Below are positions 13,633 through 20,523 of a stretch of 20,523 nt of DNA, in pieces. This stretch comes from an archaeon (GTDB lineage Archaea > Hydrothermarchaeota > Hydrothermarchaeia > Hydrothermarchaeales > JALUUU01). The stretch covers positions 1 to 20,523 of the forward strand of contig JALUUU010000002.1 in NCBI GenBank assembly GCA_027021185.1, in the 5' to 3' direction. The notes beneath the pieces are model-generated. The model was not told the origin of the DNA, did no database searches, and worked only from the letters and a program-made list of their open reading frames with translations. The position numbers were made by a program, and so were the translations under genes. Each line of letters starts with the position of its first letter. The first letter of the stretch is position 1.

Positions 13633-14424
13633 ATGGCGAGGGTCAGGAAACACAAGGAGAGCATGATACACACGAAATACCAGGTCTTGGTTGAGATAGC
13701 GGCCAGACAGCCTAGGATTAGGCAGGCCGATATAGCAGATAAATTGGGCATCACTCCCCAGGCAGTGTCGGAATACATAAAACAACTCCTCAGGGACGGC
13801 TCAGTAGTCTCTGAGGCCCCTATGAACTATAGGGTTACCAATAAGGGCGTTGAGGACATAATAAAAAGAGCTCACGAGATAAAAGACTACTCCCGGTTCG
13901 TCCTGGACGAGGTTGTCAGAGACGTTAGAGTCTTCACCGCCGTGGCGGACAAGGACTTGAAAGAGGGGGAGAGGGCGGCTGTCTGGATGAAGAACGGCTT
14001 GCTGTATGCTGGGGAGAAGCACATGTCAAGAGCAACGGGAGTAGCGATTCAGAACGCCTGTAAGGGGGAGGACGTCGGGATAAAAAATCTGAGGGGACTC
14101 ATCGACCTTAAGATAGGGACTGTCACCATCTGTCAAGTCCCCCGGGCTGAATGGGGCGGATCGAGGGGCATAGACTACGAAAAGCTCAGGGAAAAATTAA
14201 GGGGGAGGAAATACCTCTGCGCCTTGGGCGTGGAGGCCTTGGTGGCTCTTAGAAAGATCAACAAGAAGCCAGACGCTTTCTTCGGAGTTAAAGAAGCCGT
14301 AGTTGAGGCTTCCCATCACGGAATCAGCCCAATAGTTGTGGGGGTGGATAACGAACTCCCTGAGATGCTGAGACGCCTGGAGGAGGAGGGCATACGATTC
14401 AATATTGTGGATGTTTCTCTTTGA
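13633..14424 (+). CDS. Winged-helix transcriptional regulator with a C-terminal sensor-like domain
   Basis: A 263-residue protein. Residues about 14-75 form a MarR/Lrp-like winged helix: QADIADKLGITPQAVSEYIKQL is a clear helix-turn-helix, followed by the wing with NYRVTNKG. The remaining 185 residues are an alpha/beta region (GLLYAGEKHMSRATGVAIQN, SPIVVGVDNELPEML) that I cannot assign; it may bind a ligand or oligomerise. The architecture is typical of archaeal conserved regulators. ATG 13633 is chosen for position after the TATA box; ATG 13663 follows AAGGAG and is possible. It is divergent from the peptide/radical SAM pair, so it is the natural candidate to bind the palindromes between them. 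Its 3' end overlaps the convergent inositol gene by 26 bases. Confidence 0.8.
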   Translation: MARVRKHKESMIHTKYQVLVEIAARQPRIRQADIADKLGITPQAVSEYIKQLLRDGSVVSEAPMNYRVTNKGVEDIIKRAHEIKDYSRFVLDEVVRDVRVFTAVADKDLKEGERAAVWMKNGLLYAGEKHMSRATGVAIQNACKGEDVGIKNLRGLIDLKIGTVTICQVPRAEWGGSRGIDYEKLREKLRGRKYLCALGVEALVALRKINKKPDAFFGVKEAVVEASHHGISPIVVGVDNELPEMLRRLEEEGIRFNIVDVSL

Positions 14425-15691
14425 TGCGGGAATCCACGGCAATCAGCCTTGAAAACACCACGATATTCGTTGCTATTGCCAGGATGTATAGCGTGAGAAG
14501 CACCTGGTTAAGCAGCCCACCTATCATTACGATGAAGAGCCTCATATCCCGGCTCATCAAGTTGTAGACCCAGCGTTTAAATCCTTTCCCTGTCAGTAAC
14601 TCGGCCCTGGCGGCTGAGTAGCTGATGGAGTAGCTCCCAAGGATGGCTAGCGCTCCTGGAAGCCAGTGCTCCCCCGGATTAACCATTATCATCCCCAGGA
14701 GGATGGCAAAGTCCGCATACCTGTCCAGGAGGGAGTCATAGTACGCCCCAAACCTGGAGGTCAACCCCTTAAGCCTCGCTAACTCGCCGTCGCATCCGTC
14801 AATTATGGAGGATATCTGCGCCAACAGACCCGCGGCGGCTGGGTGAGATAAGAAGAACAATCCCCCGGAACCGAGGGAAAGCAAAAAGCTTACGAAGGAT
14901 ATCTGATTCGGCGTTACCCCTGTTCTGATAAGAAACTTGGTTATCCTGGTTGAGATCTTCCTGTTTATATGTCTTGATATTATGCCGTCTGTCTCCTTTG
15001 TGAGCCCTCTGAGAATCTCTGCCTCCGCCCGCCGGAGGTCTTCTCTGGTGTCGATATCGGCCCACTTGGATCCTGTTATGTCCCAGGAGAAGAGGATGCC
15101 TTTCTCCGAGGCCTTTTTCATGATGTCGTTGATGCTGAAGGCTCCTGAGAAGCTTTCGGCTATATCGAAAACAGCTGGGGAGCACAGGAAGAGCCCTGTG
15201 TCCAGGGCGTTGAAACGCTCTAAGCGCTTGCCTATGTCGGCCACTCTGCCGTCTCTTAGGAGAACCTTCGTCGCCTCTTCCACGTTCTTGCCGTTCAGGT
15301 TCTTCTCCACCGCCAAGTGAATAGCTCCATTCCTCGAGGAACCTTTCCTAAGAATCAGACTTTGAAGACTCTCCGGCTCCAGGAAATGGTCTCCCATGAG
15401 GAGGACGAATCTCTCACCCCCGACGTGATTCTTAGCCTTGAGGAGGGAGTATCCGTTGCCCTTCTCCACAGCCTCGTTGTAGACTGCCTTGACTCCTGGA
15501 TACTGTTGAAGGGCTTCTCTAACCCGGGGATCGCTGTAAACAACAACTATGTCCTCCTCGGGTATCCCCGCCCTCCTCAGGCCGACCACTGCATGCTCCA
15601 AGAGGGATTTGTCCAAGAGCCTAGCTAGAACTTTAGGCTTCTCAGAGCCAAAACGCCTCCCCTTCCCTGCCGCAAGGATGACAGCCTTCAT
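14399..15691 (-). CDS. Bifunctional CTP:inositol-1-phosphate cytidylyltransferase / di-myo-inositol phosphate-phosphate synthase
   Basis: A 430-residue fusion. Residues 1-230 are a sugar-nucleotidyltransferase: MKAVILAAGKGRRFGSEKPK is the nucleotide-binding loop and LLMGDH (Asp101) the metal site. Residues about 240-430 are a membrane CDP-alcohol phosphatidyltransferase: DGCDGELAR...G...D...D (Asp298, 301, 319, 323) is complete, with several hydrophobic helices after it. This fusion is known from hyperthermophiles such as Archaeoglobus, where it makes CDP-inositol and joins it to inositol-1-phosphate, giving the precursor of the thermolyte di-myo-inositol phosphate. The inositol-1-phosphate synthase gene lies just upstream (27 bases), supporting this. 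An archaetidylinositol-type lipid role for the second domain is the alternative. The end overlaps the convergent regulator gene. Confidence 0.88.
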   Translation of the reverse strand: MKAVILAAGKGRRFGSEKPKVLARLLDKSLLEHAVVGLRRAGIPEEDIVVVYSDPRVREALQQYPGVKAVYNEAVEKGNGYSLLKAKNHVGGERFVLLMGDHFLEPESLQSLILRKGSSRNGAIHLAVEKNLNGKNVEEATKVLLRDGRVADIGKRLERFNALDTGLFLCSPAVFDIAESFSGAFSINDIMKKASEKGILFSWDITGSKWADIDTREDLRRAEAEILRGLTKETDGIISRHINRKISTRITKFLIRTGVTPNQISFVSFLLSLGSGGLFFLSHPAAAGLLAQISSIIDGCDGELARLKGLTSRFGAYYDSLLDRYADFAILLGMIMVNPGEHWLPGALAILGSYSISYSAARAELLTGKGFKRWVYNLMSRDMRLFIVMIGGLLNQVLLTLYILAIATNIVVFSRLIAVDSRIKEKHPQY

Positions 15692-15718
15692 CTCTACGCG
15701 GCTCCGAGGGCTGGGGAA

Positions 15719-16852
15719 CTAGTCCCCAAGCCTTACCGCCTCGGTTATCTCCTCGATTAGTTCTGTCTCTTTTTCGAGTCTTCCGCCGCCGTAGCGCAGA
15801 ATAAACTCCTCAACCATCTGCTTGGCCACGGCATCTGGGAACTGCTCCGGTGGATGCTTGAAGCAGTAAGCGGATATCTCCTTCAAAGCACCGGATACGC
15901 CGTTGTCTATTGCCAGCTTTGTGGCCCGTATGGCGTCTATAACAACCCCGGCGCTGTTGGGGGAGTCCTCAACAGAGAGCCTCACGTCTATGGTCAGAGG
16001 GATGTCCCCAAACTTCCTGCCTTCAAGGTGTATAAATGCCTGTTTGTTATCCTGCAGGAAATCCACGTAGTCACTTGGACCTATCCTCGTGGGGACATCG
16101 TAGTTCACCACGCTGGTGACAGCCTCTGTCTTGGATATCCTCTTGGAGGCGAGGCGAGACTCTTGGAGCATGTTTAGGAAGTCCGTGTTTCCCCCAATAT
16201 TCAGTTGATAGGTCTTCTCTACCTTTACTCCCCGGTCTTTGAGGAGCTGTACAAGGGTTCGATGCAAGATAGTTGCACCTACCTGACTTTTAATATCGTC
16301 CCCCGCCACAGGCAGGCCAGCCTCATCGAACTTGGCAGCCCATGCAGGGTCAGAGGCTATAAACTCAGGTATGCAGTTCACAAATGCGCACCCGGCCTCG
16401 ATAGCGGCGTCGGCGTAGTACCTCGTGGCCTTTGCTGATCCCACTGGAAGATAGTTCACCAGTATGTCCGCCTCTGCCTCCTCTAAGGCCTGGGCAACAT
16501 CCACAGGTTCCTGGGCGCTGTCCACAGGAATCACGTCTTTTAAGTACTTGCCTAATCCGTCCATCACGGGTGCTTTCTGGACGGTCACCCCTAGCTCGGG
16601 CACCTCAGCAAATTTTGTTGTACAGTTAGGCCGTGTGAATATCGCCTCGCTGAGGTCTGCTCCCACCTTATTCGCATCTACATCAAAGGCAGCAACAAAT
16701 CTCAGATCCTTAATATGGTAGCCGCCGAAGTTCACGTGCATCAAACCAGGGACGAAATCGTCCTCAGCAGCATTTTTGTAGTACTCAATTCCCTGAACTA
16801 GGGATGATGCACAGTTTCCAATCCCAGCTAACGCTACCCTTATCTCACCCAT
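15719..16852 (-). CDS. Inositol-1-phosphate synthase (archaeal type)
   Basis: Converts glucose-6-phosphate to L-myo-inositol-1-phosphate with NAD, supplying both inositol lipids and di-myo-inositol phosphate. The 377-residue protein starts MGEIRVALAGIGNCASSLVQG, an NAD-binding Rossmann loop. It then has NYLPVGSAKATRYYADAAIEAG and the family motifs GDDIKSQVGATILHRTL and LNIGGNTDFLNM near the active site. The length matches archaeal and actinobacterial enzymes, shorter than the eukaryotic form. A strong AGGAGGTGA precedes the ATG at 16852. It sits between the Phr-like regulator (18 bases) and the bifunctional cytidylyltransferase (27 bases), completing two steps of one pathway. Confidence 0.95.
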   Translation of the reverse strand: MGEIRVALAGIGNCASSLVQGIEYYKNAAEDDFVPGLMHVNFGGYHIKDLRFVAAFDVDANKVGADLSEAIFTRPNCTTKFAEVPELGVTVQKAPVMDGLGKYLKDVIPVDSAQEPVDVAQALEEAEADILVNYLPVGSAKATRYYADAAIEAGCAFVNCIPEFIASDPAWAAKFDEAGLPVAGDDIKSQVGATILHRTLVQLLKDRGVKVEKTYQLNIGGNTDFLNMLQESRLASKRISKTEAVTSVVNYDVPTRIGPSDYVDFLQDNKQAFIHLEGRKFGDIPLTIDVRLSVEDSPNSAGVVIDAIRATKLAIDNGVSGALKEISAYCFKHPPEQFPDAVAKQMVEEFILRYGGGRLEKETELIEEITEAVRLGD

Positions 16853-16870
16853 TTCTTCACCTCCTTTCTC

Positions 16871-17548
16871 TCACTTGATTTTCCAGTTATGATAACTGCA
16901 GCGAAGGATATTCCGGCTCTTCATTTTCCGGAGCCTTCGCCGGACTTTGGAGGGCTCCTCCCCTACCTCCTCCGCAACTTCCCGGCTTTTCTTTCCTCTG
17001 CCGGAGAGTAATATGTTCAGGAGCAGTCTTCTCTCAACCGAGTCCAGACCCGCTCCTTTAAGAGCCTCAAGACCTGCCTGCTTGACTCTCTCCAAGAGCT
17101 CTTCATCCCTTGCGATGGCTTCTTCATGGGATTTTATGTTATCTGTCAGCTTCTCGGCTATCCTGGAGAGGGCGGATAGTTTTTCAACAGGATCCTGTAG
17201 CGTCTCCGCTGTTGCGAGGGTGCTGTAGTCAGCATGGATTTCCCTCTTACCACTCATGGTCCAATAGTTGGTCTGGAACATGTGGGGAGAGATCTTGACC
17301 TTAAGCTTGGCCTTAGTGGATATGCCGAAATACTTTCTCGGTCTTCCCCTGCCTATCCTTTCTTCTTGAGAAGATATGACGCCGAACTCTTCCAGCTGCC
17401 TCACGTGTCTCTCTATAGCCATTTTCCTCACACCAGTTTCCAGAGAGAGTTCCGTGACGTATCTCGGCTCCTCTGCTATAAGTTGCAGGATTTCCCTCCT
17501 CGTAGGATTACCCAGTAAATCCAGTATATCCCCCGCGGTCGCCCGCAT
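16871..17548 (-). CDS. Phr-like heat-shock transcriptional regulator (ArsR-type winged helix)
   Basis: A 225-residue regulator. Residues 7-75 match the DNA-binding part of Phr, the Pyrococcus heat-shock repressor: ILDLLGNPTRREILQL, YVTELSLETGV (helix-turn-helix), and the wing RIGRGRPRKYFGIS. The following KLKVKISPHMF segment and a coiled coil (about 117-158) also match Phr's layout. The last 55 residues (VERRLLLNILLSGRG, REVAEEVGEEPSKVRRRLRKMK) look like a second helix-turn-helix not present in Pyrococcus Phr as I recall it. Phr is reported to repress an inositol-1-phosphate synthase gene in Pyrococcus, and here that gene is next downstream. It follows the histidine kinase by 17 bases. Direct heat control of the locus is inference. 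Confidence 0.83.
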   Translation of the reverse strand: MRATAGDILDLLGNPTRREILQLIAEEPRYVTELSLETGVRKMAIERHVRQLEEFGVISSQEERIGRGRPRKYFGISTKAKLKVKISPHMFQTNYWTMSGKREIHADYSTLATAETLQDPVEKLSALSRIAEKLTDNIKSHEEAIARDEELLERVKQAGLEALKGAGLDSVERRLLLNILLSGRGKKSREVAEEVGEEPSKVRRRLRKMKSRNILRCSYHNWKIK

Positions 17549-17565
17549 ATTATATCCAATTTATG

Positions 17566-19599
17566 TTACTTTATTCTCGTGGGCAAAGATTTTGGAGCCG
17601 CTTTATTAGGGATCTTGAGATAAAAGATGCTTCCCCCGTCGGGGTTATCCTCCACCCATACCTCTCCCCTGTGAAGCTCGATTATTCTCTTAACTATGGC
17701 CAGGCCCAGGCCGGAGCCCTTTACGCCTCCCCTAACCCCTCTCTCAAATCTCTCAAAAATGCTCTTCTTGTATTCGTCAGGGATGCCTATACCCTCGTCT
17801 TTTACCATCACCTTCCAGAACCCATCTTCACCGTTGATGTCAACCACTACCCGGCTTTCAGGCGGGCTGTACTTGATGGCGTTGCTCATGAGGTTGGCAA
17901 AGACCTCCTCAATGACAGGGTTGACGTCAGCCATACACCTGCCTCTTGCCCTGTAATCCAAGTTGATCCTTCTCTTCTCAATGAGGGGCTTAAAGTTCCG
18001 GACAACCCTCTTGAACAGGGTGTTAAGGTCCTTCTTTCTGAACTCAAGCTCGTCGATGTCATCTAGTTTGGTGAATTTGGAGGCCTTCTCTATCATTTCC
18101 TCGAGCCTGTGAGCACTCTTTCTGGCCAGCTTAAGCCGCTGAAGAAGCTCTTCTTTAGATTCCTGGCCAGTGGTCTCGCTTATGTTCCGAATTACGTTGA
18201 TGGGGTTGAGCATGTCATGACGCATAATATCAGAGAACAGGTCCTTCAGCTTGTTGGAATGTTCGAGTTGTCTTGCGTACTCTATGAGCTGCTGCTCCGC
18301 TTGTTTTCTCTTAGTTATGTCCCTCAGAATACCGGAGGCCCCGATGATGTTTCCCTCAGGGTCCCTTATGGGCGAGACCGTGGTGCTTACATGGATCCGC
18401 CTTCCATCTTTATGGAGTCTCACTGTTTCATAGTCAGATATCTGCCGTCCTCGCAGAGTCAGGTCTTTCATCCAGTCAAGCTCATGCACGAGTTCCGATG
18501 GAATGTGAGGAGGCTTGCCTCCTATGACTTCTCCGGCCTTCCAGCCGAACATCCTCTCCGCCCCTTTATTCCAGGACACGACGTTGCCGTCAAGGTCAAC
18601 GGTTATTATAGCGTCGGCGGTGTTGTTTACAAGACTCTCCAGGTAATCCTTTGCCACCCGCAGCTGTGTCTCTAAGTTCTTCTTTTCTGTTATGTCAATT
18701 ACGAGCTCTAGAACCCTGGTTACTCGGCCTTTTCTATCTGTGATAGGGGAGCATGCATGTTGGCAGTGTATTTCTCCTCGGTTTTTAATGGAATGGCTGA
18801 GTTCTCTCTGCACAGTCTTCTTTTTTTCAAAAACTTCTTTAGCGGGGCAGTTCTCGGATGGCTTCTCCACACCACAATATGTTTCATAGCAATACTTTCC
18901 CATGACGTCCCCGAATTTTTCAATCATCTTCTGATTAGCCCATGTTATCCTGAAATCTCCATCTAGAAGGAAAATGTCCGCACCTAAGGCGCTGATAATG
19001 TTGTCTAAATTTTTACGCTCACTCTCCAGCTCTTTCGCCCTCTGTCTCGCAAGCTCATAGAGGCGGATATTCTCCAGGGCCACGGGATTAGATATCTCTA
19101 CTTCTCCGTCCTTCTTCTTGGGCCTGAGTTCCTCAACCGTCTCAGCGGTTTTCTCAGCCAAGTCAAACCTGAGATCACGGATTCTAAGCGTTCTGCCCTG
19201 GTCCTCTAAGGCGTTCAGGAGGACAGCGTTGAGGGGGCATGAGATGAATGGATTCTCAGTCTCAGAGAAAAGCCTGTGATAGGCATCTATCCCCAGCAAT
19301 CCCTTCCACTTGGTATAGAATCTGCCTTCTCCTTTCTCCTGCAGCTTCAGTTCCTTGACGAATCCTTTATCGGCGAAAAGCTGAACGATGTTACGCTGGG
19401 TCTCTTCCGGGGTCTTACCGGAGGGGATCTTAACGTCTTCGCTCTCCAGGTATTCCTTGATGTATCTCCCCAGATCCTTGACCATGGTCTCAGCCGAGAA
19501 AGCGTCATACTTAGAGAGAACCATCCCAAGACCGTATATAATGGCGTTATAGAGAACCTTGCCGAACTCCCCATCCTCTTTGCCGAACTCTTCGCCCAC
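17566..19599 (-). CDS. Sensor histidine kinase with two PAS domains
   Basis: A 677-residue soluble sensor kinase. Residues 1-165 are an unrecognised N-terminal domain, possibly ligand-binding (VLYNAIIYGLGMVL, ISCPLNAVLLNAL). A coiled linker (about 175-200) leads to PAS 1 (201-305), which holds five cysteines (237, 242, 251, 279, 283). PAS 2 is at about 316-430 (ADAIITVDLDGNVVSWNKGAERMFGW). The HisKA domain has the phosphoacceptor in IMRHDMLNP (His461). The ATPase has N-box Asn573, DEGIGIP (601-607), FERF and GSGLGLAIV. All catalytic boxes are intact. The GTG start at 19599 follows AGGAAG. No response regulator gene is adjacent; the next gene is the Phr-like regulator. No membrane segment, so it senses an internal signal. 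Confidence 0.92.
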   Translation of the reverse strand: MGEEFGKEDGEFGKVLYNAIIYGLGMVLSKYDAFSAETMVKDLGRYIKEYLESEDVKIPSGKTPEETQRNIVQLFADKGFVKELKLQEKGEGRFYTKWKGLLGIDAYHRLFSETENPFISCPLNAVLLNALEDQGRTLRIRDLRFDLAEKTAETVEELRPKKKDGEVEISNPVALENIRLYELARQRAKELESERKNLDNIISALGADIFLLDGDFRITWANQKMIEKFGDVMGKYCYETYCGVEKPSENCPAKEVFEKKKTVQRELSHSIKNRGEIHCQHACSPITDRKGRVTRVLELVIDITEKKNLETQLRVAKDYLESLVNNTADAIITVDLDGNVVSWNKGAERMFGWKAGEVIGGKPPHIPSELVHELDWMKDLTLRGRQISDYETVRLHKDGRRIHVSTTVSPIRDPEGNIIGASGILRDITKRKQAEQQLIEYARQLEHSNKLKDLFSDIMRHDMLNPINVIRNISETTGQESKEELLQRLKLARKSAHRLEEMIEKASKFTKLDDIDELEFRKKDLNTLFKRVVRNFKPLIEKRRINLDYRARGRCMADVNPVIEEVFANLMSNAIKYSPPESRVVVDINGEDGFWKVMVKDEGIGIPDEYKKSIFERFERGVRGGVKGSGLGLAIVKRIIELHRGEVWVEDNPDGGSIFYLKIPNKAAPKSLPTRIK

Positions 19600-19990
19600 T
19601 TTTCTTCCTATTTAAGTCCGAGACCTAACACCATAAAACTTAAGATAATTTAATTCTAGCAAATTAATTAAAATTGATTTTTTTCCTACAGATGACTTCT
19701 TGAATTAGACGAATAAATCTCTTTAGTTTTCATGCATAATTATTATGAATTTATAAAAGGACTATGTATAAATATATAAACAATACAGTCATATAATAAA
19801 TTTTGTTCTTAATAGAAAAAGACAAATAGAAAAATTTAAAATAGATTAAATACAAAACTAACCTACACAAAATCATGCCTCTATGAAAAGGCCCTGTAAT
19901 ATTGTAAGTACAGATAGGTAAATTTACCTTCATTTGTAATAGATATGTCATGGAGGCTGGTTTTGATATATTCTGTTAGAGGAGGAGAGG
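19600..19990. other. AT-rich intergenic region before the repeat-protein gene
   Basis: This 391-base stretch has no convincing gene. Near the kinase end, on the minus strand, GTTTTAT (around 19634-19640) could be its TATA box. On the plus strand TATAAATATATAAAC (19767-19781) is a strong TATA-like run; TTTTGATATATTC lies nearer the next gene. A perfect palindrome lies at 19916-19929. Tiny open frames (9-26 codons) near 19945 look accidental. The composition drops sharply compared with the flanking genes. Confidence 0.6.
19916..19929. promoter_or_regulatory. 14-base palindrome upstream of the repeat-protein gene
   Basis: AGGTAAATTTACCT is a perfect palindrome 61 bases before the ATG at 19991. 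Its size and place suit a dimeric regulator's operator. Its identity is unknown. Confidence 0.45.
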
Positions 19991-20523
19991 ATGAAAAAGA
20001 AAGAAACTGTCAAGAAATCTGATGAATCTAAATCAAAAAAGAAGAAGTTGAGTGGATTTCTCTTTATTGTTGGGCCTGAAGATGACTACTATGAGGTTCC
20101 CATATCTAAATTAGAAAAATATGCTGTGAAAGATAAAGACCTTAATAAAAAACTTAAAACAGTAGGCGAAAAGAGCAGAGATGCGTATCAAGAGATGATT
20201 TACGGAGCAACTACCTTCAGAGCTTATCATTATGATCCTGAAGCTCCGGTATCCCGGGAAGACATCCGAAAAATATTCTGCCAACCACGCTTGAATGTTT
20301 TTCAGAAACGTAAGATTAAGACAACAGCTCCGGCGGGTTTTTGGCAGCGTGAGTCTCCTGAGGTGCCTGAGGCGTTGGGTTTTTGGCAGCGTGTTGAGCG
20401 GCCTGCTGGTGAGCCTCGGCTTGGTTTTTGGCAGCGTGTTTCTGGTGAGCCTCCTGAGGCGTTGGGTTTTTGGCAGCGTGTTGAGCGGCCTGCTGGTGAG
20501 CCTCGGCTTGGTTTTTGGCAGCG
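19991..20523 (+). CDS. Novel repeat protein with GFWQR motifs (incomplete at right edge)
   Basis: An unrecognised protein, 177 codons visible and still open at the window edge. The ATG at 19991 follows GGAGGAGAGG. Residues 1-20 are Lys/Ser-rich. Residues 21-115 form an unassigned domain (SGFLFIVGPEDDYYEVPISK, YGATTFRAYHYDPE, one Cys at 97). From residue 116 the sequence GFWQR recurs at 116, 130, 145, 159 and 174, joined by Pro/Glu-rich linkers ESPEVPEAL, VERPAGEPRL and VSGEPPEAL. The preceding PRLNVFQKR (99-107) looks like a decayed first copy. Leader-like domain plus short identical aromatic repeats fits a multi-core RiPP precursor; alternatives are a disordered display of binding motifs or a surface repeat protein. 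No signal peptide was seen. Confidence 0.8.
   Translation, partial: MKKKETVKKSDESKSKKKKLSGFLFIVGPEDDYYEVPISKLEKYAVKDKDLNKKLKTVGEKSRDAYQEMIYGATTFRAYHYDPEAPVSREDIRKIFCQPRLNVFQKRKIKTTAPAGFWQRESPEVPEALGFWQRVERPAGEPRLGFWQRVSGEPPEALGFWQRVERPAGEPRLGFWQ
20336..20523 (+). repeat. In-frame GGTTTTTGGCAGCG repeat array (5 copies visible)
   Basis: The 14-base core occurs at 20336, 20378, 20423, 20465 and 20510, at alternating spacing of 42 and 45 bases, so an 87-base higher-order unit. The two 45-base units (20378-20422 and 20465-20509) are identical. The array is GC-rich while the first 340 bases of the gene are AT-rich. It continues past the window. Confidence 0.95.

Noticed and set aside
19751..19951. 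66-codon minus-strand open frame in the AT-rich gap
   Set aside because: Low-complexity Tyr/Ile/Phe-rich product typical of AT-rich non-coding DNA.
19945..20025. Short upstream open frame overlapping the repeat-protein start
   Set aside because: No ribosome site, about 26 codons, and its sequence is explained by overlap with the real gene.
20336..20523. Regularly spaced repeats resembling a CRISPR array
   Set aside because: The repeats are in frame, only 14 bases long, and the 'spacers' themselves recur; they encode protein repeats.

Overview
The window is archaeal and euryarchaeal. It holds an A-type ATPase operon, SecD/SecF, an F420-dependent methylene-tetrahydromethanopterin dehydrogenase (Mtd), archaeal conserved families (DUF131, DUF61/UPF0216, probably DUF749), TATA boxes 20-35 bases before starts, and many ATGA stop/start overlaps. 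Mtd points to a methanogen, methanotroph (ANME) or Archaeoglobus-like lineage. A predicted di-myo-inositol-phosphate pathway beside a Phr-like heat-shock regulator points to a thermophile. No tRNA, rRNA, insertion sequence or CRISPR array was seen.

Layout. 1-2387 (minus): trpC and the start of trpE, then DUF131-trmI. 2434-4456 (plus): secF-secD. 4509-10952 (plus): a tight cluster of trkA, ATPase subunits H-E-F-A-B-D, DUF61 and a DUF749-like gene; subunits I, K and C are missing from their usual places. 10949-11767 (minus): mtd, whose stop overlaps the last cluster gene. 11854-12009 (plus): a 51-residue orphan ORF with a strong TATA box. 12029-13466 (minus): a 48-residue Cys-containing peptide gene followed by a radical SAM/SPASM peptide maturase, a likely RiPP-type pair. 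13633-14424 (plus): a divergent winged-helix regulator, separated from the pair by an AT-rich control region with a striking paired palindrome. 14399-19599 (minus): histidine kinase, Phr-like regulator, inositol-1-phosphate synthase, and a bifunctional cytidylyltransferase/CDP-alcohol transferase, spaced 17-27 bases apart. 19600-19990: AT-rich and apparently non-coding. 19991-end (plus): an incomplete gene whose protein has a Lys-rich N-terminus, a roughly 95-residue unrecognised domain, and then near-identical GFWQR repeats alternating at 14 and 15 residues.

How the genes fit together. The 14.4-19.6 kb block reads as a sensor/heat-response unit controlling a compatible solute. The ATPase cluster supplies the soluble head and peripheral stalk but not the membrane ring, a-type subunit or central subunit C, which must be encoded elsewhere. 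The two most novel candidates are the peptide/radical SAM pair at 12.0-13.5 kb and the GFWQR repeat protein at the right edge, which resembles a multi-core precursor peptide or a repeated short-motif display protein. Both readings are inference.
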